Of a stretch of DNA of 64,000 bases, positions 1 to 19,100 are shown piece after piece; position 1 is the first letter of the stretch; the number at the start of each line of letters is the position of its first letter. Source of the DNA: Liolophura sinensis (Eukaryota > Mollusca > Polyplacophora > Chitonida > Chitonidae); NCBI RefSeq assembly GCF_032854445.1, contig NC_088302.1:21029788-21093787 (forward strand). The letters are read 5' to 3'. The notes below the pieces were generated by a model, which did no database searches, had not been told where the DNA came from, and saw only the letters and a list, made by a program, of their open reading frames with translations. Both the position numbers and the translations under genes were made by a program.

Positions 1-113
1 CAAGTCCAGCTCATGCTGGCTTCCTCTCTGTCAGCCCGGTTTCCCCGGGGTATAAGCGAAATATTCTTGAGTAAGGCGTAAAACACTAATGAAATAAATA
101 AATTTATTTACGA
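1..113 (+). mobile_element. SINE family 1, 3' part, cut by window edge
   Basis: Contains CAAGTCCAGCTCATGCTGGC, the B-box side of the tRNA-like head. It ends in a diagnostic tail (AAATATTCTTGAGTA...GGCGTAAAACAC) followed by AAATAAAT. About 20 copies of this family occur in the window. Confidence 0.9.
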
Positions 114-185
114 GTTCTCACACTGCAGTCTTACTACATACGTGTGAACATTTAGAAATTGTCACGTTAAGTCTTACAAGTGAAA

Positions 186-597
186 ATTTACCAGTAATTA
201 CTCTCACTTTATTGTGTACGTAGGAGTAGTTACCAGTAATCACTCTGTCGCTTTAATGTATACGTAGGAGGAGTTACCAGTAATCACTCTCTTGCTTCAC
301 TGTGTACGTAGGCGCTGTTACCAGTAATCACTCTGTTACTTCTCTGTATACGTAGGAGCAGTTACTAGTTATCACTCTGTCGCTTTAATGTATACATAGG
401 AGGAGTTACCAGTAATCACTCTGTCGCTTCACTGTATACGTAGGCGCTGTTACCAGTAATCACTCTGTTACTTCTCTGTATACGTAGGAGCAGTTACTAG
501 TTATCACTCTGTCGCTTTAATGTATACATAGGAGGAGTTACCAGTAATCACTCTGTCGCTTTACTGTATACGTAGGAGCAGTTACCAGTTATTACAC
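186..597. repeat. 44-bp minisatellite with a 132-bp higher-order period
   Basis: About nine units of 42-44 bp, each beginning TTACCAGTAATCACTCTG. The block at about 309-427 recurs almost exactly at 441-559, an offset of 132 bp or three units. The last expansion was therefore by trimers. It lies 0.8 kb upstream of tubulin copy 1. Confidence 0.93.
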
Positions 598-599
598 TT

Positions 600-1119
600 G
601 ATATGGTATTTAATTGATATTTAAAGCCGTACCCAGGAATCACGAGTCAGGTTGATGGTTGCGAGAAAATGAAACACCCGGAATAAACTACCGCCCATTG
701 CCAAGTACTCCCGGACAATCTCACGATTTAAAGCCACAGTCCATGGAGAACTGGATACAAACAGGCCATTGGCCAAAAGCCTGACGGTTACAGCGAGTAA
801 GCGATTTAACCATTTGAGCAAATCTGTGATCCGACTTTGAATGACTAACATTTCCCCTAATGTATGAAATCGGAAGAAACAAATTGTTTGATGGAAATTG
901 ACATCAAAAACAATTAGTCAGTGGTGTATTTCTTCAACCTATTCACGCGAGGTCCCACCTAAAGGTGCATAAATTTGGTCAAAATGAACCAACATTACAT
1001 GAATAGTGAGCAAAATAAAAATGTCTACAATTGCCATAATGCTTAAATCGCCTTGGGATCTATAACCGGTCAGTAACTTCATATACATTGTCACTCAGTA
1101 ATATTGATTTTAACAACAA
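600..1119. other. Intergenic, no feature recognised
   Basis: AT-rich DNA between the 44-bp array and the tubulin promoter. The short minus-strand open frame at 621-851 has no recognisable protein features. Confidence 0.6.
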
Positions 1120-1437
1120 GTGCGCAATCCCTAATTCCATCTCACGCAATCAACTTTATCCGATAAATACATGTGAAAACAAGTTCCTTAATACTTTCCC
1201 TCTAGTGATATCCCTCCCCTAGCACACCGGCCATGAAGGGATTAAGGATTTATACACATGCCTCTACATTGCATGGTCTTCAAGGACTACATTTTACAGC
1301 GTAAGCTTATTGTATGTTGCCATGAGTAATTCACCCGTCATGGACTACATATACATCGGGGAATCCACCAAAAGTCATCACCGATTTTTCTTCCATTCTC
1401 ACCCTCGACTAGAAGGTTCACCCGACCAGCTTACACC
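1120..1437 (+). promoter_or_regulatory. Tubulin copy 1 proximal promoter and 5' UTR
   Basis: About 300 bp conserved with the same region of copy 2. Shared blocks include CCATGAGTAATTCA (1320-1333) and, next to the start codon, CTCGACTAGAAGGTTCACCC. The TATA-like site (ACATATACAT, about 1347) is weaker than that of copy 2. Confidence 0.65.
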
Positions 1438-5437
<4,000 letters not shown>

Positions 5438-6079
5438 GCGGAACTGATCAATTAAAAATGAACACATGGAAACAGACACGAGGAAACGCTTCAGTGAAAA
5501 GGAAATTGATTTGTTTTAAGAGATTTCGTTGAGGTAAACAAGCTTAGAATTGGTAATACGTTTCTGTCAATTACTTTAATAGTTTTGTGTAGAGTGTTCT
5601 TTTTTTATACCTCCCTGTGAGCGCGATATTGTAAGCTACCTTTTCCGCTGTAAGTAGGGGGTTACACTGGGGCGTCTGTTGGGGGTGGTCAGCTTCAGGG
5701 TTCTTTGCAATGACGTTTGTGTTAAAACATATTACTGCTGTATTGCGCGAACACACCGATATATTGAGCTACGACCCGATGCCACATTGCTCTGTAGAAG
5801 GCACTCCATCTTTAAGTATATTTCTCAGTTGTGAACATTACCCATTTATGTCCAGAAATAGCTTTTCGAATGTTAGTTAAATGAGTTGTATTTAAAGTAA
5901 AAATTAATTAGTCAATGGATCTTCTTAGGCGTAAGACCATAGCTGAAAAAATATTTTCCAGATCAGTTAGTTAATTTATTCGCCTTAAAAATGGTTGAGA
6001 TAATTATCACAATAACCGCGCAATGGTATATGTTATAGGTCACTTTATTCCTGAAACCGATTATTACATGATATTGCAA

Positions 6080-6085
6080 AATAAA
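6080..6085 (+). promoter_or_regulatory. Candidate poly(A) signal, tubulin copy 1
   Basis: AATAAA about 640 bp after the stop codon. Confidence 0.4.
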
Positions 6086-6305
6086 ATCCAATATACAGCT
6101 AATTAGAGAGTGTTTTTCATTGTGTGTAGTTATTCACAATAACGCCATGGCTACCTTTGTTCACCATGTTCCGAATTTTTTGTGATGGATGTTAACCATA
6201 CATATTTGCTGACTGAAGCACTATTGGATGGTTACAAGCGTAAACTGTTGGTGAGAGATTCTTATAATTTGTAAAGTTTGGTGGCAGATATATGTTTACA
6301 ATATT

Positions 6306-6560
6306 CCCACACTTTTGTGTGGAGCTTCAGTAGTGTAAGTATATTCCATGGCGCACACTGGTCGCTATCGGAGTGTGAATCTCAGTATGCCCATACTTTT
6401 GTGTTGGACTTTACTAGTGTAGGCATATTCCATGGCGTACCTTGGCCACTATCGCAGTGTGAATCTCAGTATACCCATACTTTTGCGTGGAGCTTCGGTA
6501 GTGTGGAATATACATATATATTCCATGGCGTACCTGGGCCACTATCGCAGTATGAATATT
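6306..6560. repeat. 84-bp tandem repeat, three copies
   Basis: Starts at CCCACAC or CCCATAC (6306, 6390, 6474), and each copy contains ATATTCCATGGCG. It lies between the tubulin genes. Short open frames here come from the repeat. Confidence 0.9.
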
Positions 6561-6760
6561 GTTATTTGTGTCGTACTTCTGCTTACATGGGTGGAAACCA
6601 TAGCACATCTCAGGAGGCCCTTTTACACAGTTGTTGCAGCAGTATGAAAAGCGCATTCATCATGGTGATGTATCTTCTTTATATGTGGCCATAGAAGTAA
6701 TTCCAACAGCTTCGCAAAACAGTCCCCAGCGTCCTGACAACCCGCCTTCGGTCGTAATAC

Positions 6761-7005
6761 GGGGCCTCCATGGCAGAGGAAGTTAGTACGCCAGCGTGGT
6801 GCAATGACCTCCCACCAATGCGGGCCGCTGACGCTGGCTTCCTCTCCGGGCGTACGTGAGAAGGTGTACCAGCAACCTGCGGATGGTCTTGGGTTTCACC
6901 CCGGTCTCTGCCTGGTTTCCTCTCATCATCCTGTTGACCGCCGTCGTATAAGTGAAATATTCTTGAGCACACCGATCAAATAAATCAATCAATCAATCAA
7001 TCGAT
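6761..7005 (+). mobile_element. SINE family 1, near full length
   Basis: The head GGGGCCTCCATGGC is followed by an A-box-like stretch, a weak B box, the conserved middle (CAACCTGCGGATGGTC), the tail TATAAGTGAAATATTCTTGA and an (ATCA)n end. Confidence 0.93.
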
Positions 7006-8049
7006 CGTAGTACTGATGTCGTGCAAGCGGTATAGCTAAATTTGAACACCCTTGTATCACTGGGAAAGGATCTAGTCATCAGTATAGTCAATGCTCTACA
7101 TGTACAGGTACATCGCTCAGCTGGATACCGTGATATATAGTTTACCGTATATCAAAGTTGACCATGAAGTTTCCATTTGCCAACTATCATACTACCGTCG
7201 CTGATTTTCTTTCATTCCTGCATAAACCGAAATTCTGCTGGTGAATAATCATCCTCAAGGCCTGGTCCCTTTGCATTGTTTTCATTGGATTTTTTGTCAC
7301 ATGTGGTGACAAAAGAGCATTGTGGGTATTTCTTGGCCAGAGACGTCCAATAAATTACAGGATAATCGTGAGACAGACTGAGCCTCCTGGTATACTCCCA
7401 TGTATCAATCGATTATCGTAAAATGGACAGCGATAGCTCCGTTGTAATTTCCAAACAGTGTGCGAAACAGAAAATAATGATGTGCAAAGTGACAATTCGG
7501 TATGAAATTATCATAGCTGGCACTTTAAATAAGTCTAAACCAGTGACTTCTAAATGTCTTAATCATCGATTTGATTTGCCTAATTCTACATGCTGGATGA
7601 GTTCCTACTATTTAAGGATTTACCTAAATAGCTAAAAATCGACAAAAGGTTGTTACCTGTTACGTGTGATTATTTGCCAACTATCTTGCTTTTTTCAGTG
7701 GTATGATTATATAATTTTTTGATGTAGACTTTGTGTCATTATTCTTTTCTGAGCGAACTGCATGCAGGCTGATATCGTTCAGCTACTCGATGGCCACACA
7801 TTACACCCAAACCGGACTTTTCATGAGAACCTACAACCCGCGCGTAACCTTGCGACATGCACAATTTTCATGGCAACATGTCACTTCATCGTGTTTTGCC
7901 ATGCCAATTACACTTGCGCAAATTTACTAAAGTATTGTACAATCCTTGGACTTGTTTCACGAAGCAGTGGCAACATGCGCCTGTAGTAACTTCCATGACA
8001 ACATGCCTATACTGTTATAGTGAAGAGATACAGCACCATGGTAATTTCG
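7006..8049. other. Intergenic, foldback-family fragments only
   Basis: Fragments containing TTTGCCAACTATC at about 7170-7195 and 7670-7690 belong to the foldback family. Short open frames show no protein-like composition. Confidence 0.6.
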
Positions 8050-8255
8050 CACCATCATTATGGTGAGAGGAAACCGGGCAGAGCCCGCGGGAAACCCATG
8101 ACCTCCCGCAGGCTGCAGCAAGACCTTCCAACATACCACCGGAGAGGAAGCTTGCATGAGGTGGACTAGGACTCACAGCGATCGCAATGCCGAGAGGCTC
8201 CTGTGTCATTGTGCTGCGCTACCATGCTAAACACCAGACCAAGCACGGAGGACCC
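8050..8255 (-). mobile_element. SINE family 1, tail missing
   Basis: Reverse-oriented head and middle (GGAAACCGGGCAGAGCCCG); the 3' tail is absent. Confidence 0.88.
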
Positions 8256-8502
8256 ACATTCCCCTTTCTATACCATGGGGCTAAGAGCAGCGACGTGCAT
8301 GATTACCTCTTTATTTTCAGTATGGTGATGAATATACATCAATTATAAAGCCCTTTAAAATGTAAAATTTAAGACAGTACTTGACCGGATATGCATATGT
8401 ATCGATGAAGTATCCCACATAGAGTTTAAAAAGCATACCTTTTAATGTTAGTGATGTTGCAAAACCGAAATATCACATATCATGGTAGGCATACTTTTGA
8501 TG

Positions 8503-8632
8503 TATTTATTTATTTATTTGATTGGTGTTTTACGCCGTACTCAAGAATATTTCACTTATACGACGGCGGCCAGCATTATGGTGGGAGGAAACCGGGCAGA
8601 GCCCGGTGGAAACCCACGACCATCCGCAGGTA
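8503..8632 (-). mobile_element. SINE family 1, 3' half
   Basis: (TTTA)n tail, GGTGTTTTACGCCGTACTC and GGAAACCGGGCAGAGCCCG, truncated after CATCCGCAGG. Confidence 0.92.
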
Positions 8633-9164
8633 GATGGCAGACAGCAGATCTTTGAAAAAAATTGAAAGCGACGCCGTGTTATCAATTTTAACGTATCAGT
8701 TGCTATGTATTTCTATACTGAAAATGCACTTCTTTTCGCTAACATCACCTGCCCACTGCTTTTCTTTTTAACCATAAGAGTGTGGGGTATAAGTGATATG
8801 GCCTAGTAAGAATTTTTTTAAAAAAAGAGTAAAAGTTTTATAAAGTTAAGAAGCACGTTTGAGCTGTGGCCGTTTAAATCTGTTTCCTCCCCTCTTTCGA
8901 AATAACTAAGATGATATTATTTCTTACCTGATGATTTACTCTCGCCTCAGCCGATAGACATAGAGGGTCGCCGGATCAAACCCAACTCTCTCTTGTTTGG
9001 CTCCTACTTTCATTCAGGTGGTTTCTCAGGTGTAACTGGAAAGTGCGGTTGTTTACTGATACAGTGATCTAAACATTATATTTATTCCGTTCAATTTTTT
9101 TTTTTAATTTTGTGTGTATATATTTGTAGATACGTATATGTATACATGTATTTATTTATTTACT

Positions 9165-9360
9165 GTTCATTTAAGCCATGCATGCTCAGTTATTTTTCAC
9201 ATTCACGATGGCGTCAAGTCTTATGGGTGTGGAAACCGGAGTGCCCCAGATAAATCATCCTATTTGCAAGCTAATGGCTAACTTTTTCTAAGTGGCCCGC
9301 CACGATATGGCTGAAATATTGCCGATGTGGCGTTAAGCCATAATCATTCATTTATTCATT
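9165..9360 (+). mobile_element. SINE-like repeat, family 4
   Basis: Ends in GATATGGCTGAAATATTGCC, then TGGCGTTAAGCCATAATCA and (ATTC)n. The tail resembles that of family 1 but the body differs. Only one copy was seen. Confidence 0.6.
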
Positions 9361-9390
9361 CCAATGAGTGGCATATGTCATAGTGGAAGA

Positions 9391-9585
9391 TTTATTTATT
9401 CCTTTGTTTGATTGGTGATTTACGACGTATTCAAGAATATTTCACTTATTTGACGGCGGCCAGCACATATAGTGGAATCAATCCTGGGCAAAACCCGGGG
9501 GAAACCACCAAACCATCCGCTGGTTGTATGAGCTGGACTTGAACCCACAACGACCTTACTGGTAAAAGGCACGTGGTCTCCCGCG
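9391..9585 (-). mobile_element. SINE family 1, diverged
   Basis: The tail, middle and B-box side (GACTTGAACCCACAACGACC) are recognisable. Confidence 0.85.
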
Positions 9586-10134
9586 AACTTCATGTAAGGA
9601 CTACGCAAGGGAACATCGTCGACATCCCATTGCCAACCGCAGCCCCGAGAACCGCAGAGACAGCAGAAAGCACAAAATTCCCGTCCAGCATGACTGTCAC
9701 CCTGCTGGTTTCGGAGATATACAGTTCATATAATGCGAAATCCCGCGTCTCAACGTGAATTTCCTTCAAACTGTTAGTGCTGATACGTGAACATGAATCT
9801 ATGTGATAACAAGAAAATCTCGCTCTAAAACATGATATCGCCTTACATGTATTCCACGGCCGGTTTCGGTGTTCACTCTAGATGATCACCCGAGTCGAGG
9901 CCCTCTTTAAAGGTTAACCATTTAGCAACTATTACTGCGCTGTCGTCGCTGCTCTGGTTTTATACTTTGTGCTGCGGACTTCTCAACGTGAATTTTGCTT
10001 AATAACAGGATCGACACGTCAACACGAGTTTCTCCCCGACTTGTGAAGATACTTTACATTTCGTTTAGAATGCCATAGAGGTGTTAGATGTCACTAGATT
10101 TAGGACATATGGTGTGCAGTATTTATACTCACTA
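9586..10134. other. Intergenic upstream of tubulin copy 2
   Basis: Holds a foldback-family fragment (about 9917-9975, GTCGTCGCTGCTCTGGTTTT). No gene recognised. Confidence 0.6.
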
Positions 10135-12685
<2,551 letters not shown>

Positions 12686-13110
12686 GCGGAACTGACCAAT
12701 GAAAAATGACCACCTGGAAACGGCTGGTGGACATGATTTTAACAAAAACCTTTCACAAAGGAACTTTTTTGGAGTTAGAATATTTCGTTGAATTGGCGAT
12801 TGAATTTTTCGTCATTGGCTTCTTTAGTTACATCTTCATTCAACCTACATCTACATGACCACCTGGAAATGTTTATAATTGGCGGAATTTGAGTATATGA
12901 TTTGCGGACACTTGCCAAACGAAGGTGATTCATGAATAATAAATCAGTGACATTAAACATACATTTATAAAATGTTAAACCCACGTATATGTATTTCAAA
13001 GGACAATTATAAAGAAAGCACACACCTTTCAGCGAACCCTCTTTGCCTTAAATTTTGTATTTATTGGATTCCTTGTGTTTACTTGCATCTTCGTTTCTTC
13101 GTTCATTTGT

Positions 13111-13116
13111 AATAAA
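13111..13116 (+). promoter_or_regulatory. Candidate poly(A) signal, tubulin copy 2
   Basis: AATAAA about 425 bp after the stop codon; a second AATAAA lies near 13210. Confidence 0.45.
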
Positions 13117-13219
13117 CACTACATTGAGAGTCCCCAAACTGAAGATAAACAGTGTAAATTGCAGATTTTTTTACAGTAGAATATGGTCACTCACTTAGTT
13201 TATATTTTGTAATAAATCT

Positions 13220-14640
13220 GGAATACAAACAGAAAGCCGTCTTGTTTCACTTTGTGGATGTCTATAGTGTTCAGGCTGTGTCGACCATACATATCCCATT
13301 GGTTGTCCTTCTACACAGGGAGATATTCCTCGCCCTGCGCTAATCTATACCGAGACACTTTGATAACTGACAATCAGTGGAACTGAAAAGTGTTTATCAT
13401 TAAAGGAAAACACTTTTGAAAAGACGAAGTCCTGAACAGAAAAAAACAGAAAACGACTTTACCACTCACAAATGTGATGTTTGTCTCAATCATTTTTTTC
13501 TGCCGAAGTTGTATAACAATTTCGCCAAATTTTGTGCTGTGCGTTTTCAAGGTGTCTCGGTATGTGTCTCTGCAAGGCATCTCACTTATGTGGTCTCTGG
13601 TAAGCGATTGGAGAGAACTCTATTAGATTCCTTATGAAGAAGATCTTAAAACCCGATGCTTGCTTGCTTATAGATTTGATTCTAGTCGTTTCAGGAAAGC
13701 ACAAGAAAATAAAGTAAAATTTCATGTAAATGGATCGTTGGATAATGTTTTCCAGGCATCATTTGGTTTTGGACCAGCTGTGAACAAATATGGTATATGA
13801 CAAGTTCGTGTTTACCGCTAAAGTGTCATCTGGCGTTGCAGCCCATATGGTCCTGTTTAACCTGACGCGGCATGTGACCAGTTCATTACTTTCGCTACTG
13901 TGGCATCTGACAGTACACACCATTTAGTCACTTTATTCTGACCCGATTTTTTAAAGGTTGGTTACTTTTGTTCGAACGTGTGTCCGTTGGCGCTGTCTAG
14001 CTATTTATTTATTTATTTATTTATTGTTCACTTATTAGATTGGTGTTTAACGCAGTACTCCTAACGGAGGCCTCCGCGTCCATTTTTTACCGCGATCTTA
14101 GCGAGAGCGTCCTTCGCGATACAGGGTAGCTATATTGTGTATCGAGCTTTACTTCTAGTCCATGATTCTTTCCAAATTTTTAAAAAAGATATGTTTTGCG
14201 AAAACAGCTTAATATATAAACTCTGATGCCTTTCATTCTCACCTGTTAAACCGAACTTCTCCAGAACGTTACGTATATCATTAGATTATAGCGATACAAT
14301 ATTTTTGTTTGAATCACTGTTAGAAGACATATCCATATAGACGTATGAGAGTGTGATACTTACTTCTTAATTCTCTGTTAACCATGTACTATATAGCAGA
14401 TATACGTTAAAGACAGCTGATGTGTGAATATGAATGTCTAATACGACATTACTGTATATAATTCTATATGGGGCATATTTAGTTTGATGTCTATATATCC
14501 ACTTACACGTGTGAGAGGTTACACGTATGAACCATGGGTCTCTATAAGCAGTGACCGCCACCTTACAAGTGAAATATTGAAGTTATAATATATAAAATAA
14601 ATAAATACATCCAGAGACAGGTGTGAAAGGCCGTTGTCTA
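13220..14640. other. Intergenic, little recognisable content
   Basis: A short SINE family 1 tail fragment (about 14030-14060) and AT-rich DNA. No gene recognised. Confidence 0.55.
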
Positions 14641-14975
14641 TATTCAGTTACACCTTTGAAAGATGGGTGTATATGTCTGAGTAATCAATACTTTAGTACC
14701 TGTATCTAGTTACACTTGTGAAAGATGAGTGCCTATATCTGAGTAATCAATACCTGAGTACCTGTATCTAGTTACACTTGTGAAAGACGGGTGTCTATGT
14801 CGGAGTAATCAATACCTGATACCTGTATCGAGTTACACTTGTGAAAGATGAGTGCCTATATCTGAGTAATCAATACCTGAGTACCTGTATCTAGCTACAC
14901 TTGTGAAAGATGAGTGCCTATATCTGAGTAATCAATACCTGAGTACCTGTATCTAGATACACTTGTGAAAGGTGT
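14640..14975. repeat. 62-bp tandem repeat, about 5.5 copies
   Basis: The motif TTGTGAAAGATGAGTG recurs at 14656, 14718, 14780, 14841, 14903 and 14965. Diverged copies extend upstream to about 14500. It lies in intergenic DNA between tubulin copy 2 and the channel gene 3' end. Confidence 0.92.
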
Positions 14976-15162
14976 TTATCTACAAGTTTTCTTAAAATAA
15001 AGTGCAAATGTCCATTCATAGAGAGAAACCATGCATTGTGTATCAGTATATATCTGGACAAGAACGGTTGTCTTAGTTTCCTTACCACGGATTACGATTT
15101 TCTCCAATTAACAAACACAAAGGACACAAAAGACATAACGTGTATATGATAAAAGTATTAAA

Positions 15163-15168
15163 TTTATT
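15163..15168 (-). promoter_or_regulatory. Candidate poly(A) signal, channel gene
   Basis: AATAAA on the minus strand about 1 kb after the proposed stop, and the first such signal I found downstream. Confidence 0.4.
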
Positions 15169-15615
15169 TACAATTTAACAATCACTCAAAGAGACATTTC
15201 AACTTTTCCTCACCCATAAACATCATGTTCAAATTTACAATATTTTTTACTGACTTGCTAGAGAAAGACAACCAAGTTTTCACGGTGCAACCAGTTGACG
15301 TTAAAATCTTTCAAATAAATTTCTTTTCATATACACAGTTCCGAAAATTGATTTACGAAGTTTTGTGAAAGGCCCGGTCTAGCAGCTATATATGAAGGTT
15401 GGCCGTTCGAGTCCCGACAAGACTATCAAATATACAAAAAATATAAAACACTTGCGACCACCGTGATTGTCGGTGCATACATTTGCAAGATAAATAGAAC
15501 ATTTACAGCTCGACTAGTTTACCCTGATGTTCCTCAGTTCTGTTCACAGCCAAATTAAAACCATATATCCATTTGTAAATTTACTTATTTCTCAAAACTC
15601 TATGTATTTCAATAC

Positions 15616-15796
15616 CCCTTCTCCTGCCTCTCCTGCCTCTCCTGCCTCTCCATACATACGCACGTAGGTTTAGATGGTGAGTTCATTTCATAGATTGATA
15701 TGCGCCAAGCTAATAAGGTGTTTCAGAGATTCAGGTTATCCCAAATTAACAACAGTCAACTGTTCCCCTCACTTCCCACCCCCCCCCCCCCCCCAC
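15616..15796. repeat. CTCCTGC repeat and poly(C) tract
   Basis: Three to four TCTCCTGCC repeats (about 15620-15650), and a C run at 15779-15794. Both probably lie in the channel-gene 3' UTR. Confidence 0.85.
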
Positions 15797-16142
15797 CCCA
15801 GTTTCAACAAGTCAAACATCCAAAGTTTACATGTGCCATTTTAGGAATATATATGCAACGTATTTCACTTTTTAGACCAATTAATATGACCATAATATCA
15901 GACTCAGGCTAGAGATTGCTTAATACAAAGCGAGTCAGTATATTTGTGTATTGGATACACGTATATACACGCTCACGTGTCTCATCAGTCTTCATTTGTC
16001 CAGAGGACACAGATATTGCCTGTTATATACTGACTGCACTGAAAATGGTAACGCCCTTGTGAATCCCGTATATTTGTGATCGTCCTTATTTGGAAGTCAC
16101 CTGTAATTGTAACCTATAGTTCGTAGCCTTTGTTTGTAAGGG

Positions 16143-19100
16143 TCAGTAAGCTTTCTTGTCATCACCATCATCGTTTTCATTGGCACCGTCTTCGTCTTCG
16201 CAAACTTTATCTTCATCATCATCAATACCACCACAGCACTGCAAATCGCTTTAAAATCTTTTTTTAATTGGCCTTATCCAAAGTAGAGTTCGAGAACATG
16301 GAATCTAGCGAAAAACCGACCGTCCAGATTGCTTCTTAAGTTCACTCCAGATTAATGCAGATTGTCATACACGCCTCCCAAATGACATGCAGAAAACTTT
16401 CCAATCAGTTTGTTCGGCGATCAATAAAACTTCGCATGGACTTCCTCTTCTCGTTATACTCTCCTCCGAAAAGACGACGTGCTTTCTCCTGTAATAATTT
16501 GAGAAATTATGAATTAGTCTTCATAATTCACAACTCCGAAGGACTGTTACTCCTGTTCTAACGATAGATCTTCGTCATAGCCCAATGTTACGTAAGAAAT
16601 AAGAGTTTTTAAAGGAAATCTTACACCTAGTTTTCATTGATAACAATGTTGCTGAGGGTAATCGCTGGTTGAGACTATCACCCCAATTGTCTAACCCGTG
16701 ACCAATGATATCGAATGTTCGAATCAAGCTCTTGGTGTTTCGGCTACAGTTTTAAGTCAGTAGGTTTGTAAGATACCTGGCCACGGTTTCTTACCTCGGA
16801 CACTTCGGTTCCCTAAATTCATACACCTAGTTGAGCGCAATCATATAAGTGAAATGTTTTTGAGCAAAGGCGTTAAAAAGTAATAAAATACGTAAGTAAA
16901 TCTGCCATTCCAATAAAGACTACATTGTACACTTACATGTTAATTTATTTGACTGGTGCTTTACGCCGTACTCAAGAATATTTCAGTTGTACATTTTACA
17001 GCAATTATTGCGAGGAAATTTTTCTGTTTGTACTTTAATTACTTATTTCATGGTGGTTGTACGCCACACTGAAGATTATTTTTCTTATATGTCAGCTGTT
17101 CATATTTATGGGCGGATGGAACTCGACACGAGCGCAGGAGAAACCATCGTATCTACGTATGTGCTAGAAACGTTTCCTGACATAAAAATCTCAACTGTAT
17201 TAGTGAAAGGTAGATTTGAACCTGCGAGCTCGAGGTCATCAAGAGCTATGGTGGACGTCCGGAGGAGCTATTTTTCTGCTCGGCAATAATATTTATTATA
17301 ATATATAATATTATTATATATTTATTTACCCTGTAAGCGCTGTCTTTTTGATTCATCGTTCTTCTTCGTCTTAAAGCCTGTAAAAAGAAATAGATTTAAA
17401 CATTAGAACTTCGTTGAAAACAACAAGGTAAAGTCATAGTATTTTTGCATTTGTTCACTTGGCATTTTCGCTCTATAACCCAGATATCGTTATTTTCAAA
17501 AAATGAAGCTATTGACATTTGAATTTATAAAGTTTGGAGAAACTGGCTGCAGACCCATTTAGACAAAATTTAGTAATAATAATAATGTAAAACAATAAAC
17601 TATACAGTAAAAGTTATTGCCCAGAAAAGAATTATTTAACAAAGAGTAGAAATACAGCGAGGATTATGGTAACACATCAGTGCAGTATAATTCACAGCCA
17701 AGACCACATGGCCCTTATTAATCAACCGCATTAAGGCTTACGTCAAAAATTCAAATAGAGCTACAATTAAAACGTTTTTCTCTAGGAACTATAAAACCTG
17801 TACACTGATCCTTTACTGCAGATTAAAGTCCCAACTACAGTTTGAGTTATTTGCCGGTTTCAGTTTGGATTTCTAAGCATGTGCATCTTAAGCGTTAAGC
17901 CGCATAGTAAATTAGAGCCCAGTTTTTCAACAGATCTGTGAGGTTAAGCGACAAAAGAAACTCATTGGTTAAGCTTATAAACTACATGTTACGGAATCTA
18001 CGTAAAATATATCACTTTTCCTCTTGACCATATACATAATTTGGAAACATTTCGTTGACATTTCACCATATACGCGTGCGTACAAAAGCATCAAACTTAC
18101 TTGAAAATAAACATTGATCACGAAGGAAATTTGGCAGACGGAATAGCAGGCAATTAAGACGATGAAAGCTATAAAATCCATTTTCTCGGCAAGTTGAACA
18201 TCAGTGGTAGCGAAACTGATGACGGCGTGCCAAATACAGACTACATACAACAGGACCATAGACAGCAACACGTACACATCCTGTATAACAGAGAACACCG
18301 ATAATTATATAGACTAAAGCAGTGTATGCCTCCTGGTGACGTCATCATTGCTTTACTTGCAAACGCAACATGCACTTTTGGGGATTGGCAATTCAAGTTG
18401 AAAGTATTAAGCCGATCGCATTAACGCTTGTGGGGAAAAACGAAGGACATACACACAATCACCCACGTGCACGCAGAGATTTCTCTTATAGTTAGATGAA
18501 CAGGACGCAGATACGTGTTTGATAGGCGGATAGAAACGCTTACAGAACCTGAAGGAGTCTTAGAAATGAGAAATTTCTTTAAGTACAGACGAAATACAGA
18601 TCTATGTATGTATGTGACGATCATTTGTATCCTGATGATATGAATAAACTGAGGTCAGCGAAACATGGATTAATCAGGATTCAGTTTCTAAGAGAGCACG
18701 GAACTCAGTTTTACAAAGCACTTATTTTTGGAAATTATTACCAGTTAATGTTGTCCTTGGTTGAGGATGAGCTTACCATAGATATGATATCCTGGGTTGA
18801 GGATGAGCTTACCAGAGATATGATATCTTGGGTTGAGAATGAGCTTACCAGAGATATGATATCCTGGGTTGAGGATGAGCTTACCAGAGATATAATATCC
18901 TGGGCTGAAGATGAGCTTACCAGAGATATGATACCCTGGGTTGAGGATGAGCTTACCAGAGATATAATATCCTGGGTTGAAGATGAGCTTACCAGAGATA
19001 TGATACCCTGGGTTCAGGATGAGCTTACCAGAGATATGATACCCTGGGTTCAGGATGAGCTTACCAGAGATATGATATCCTGGGTTGAGGATGAGCTCAC

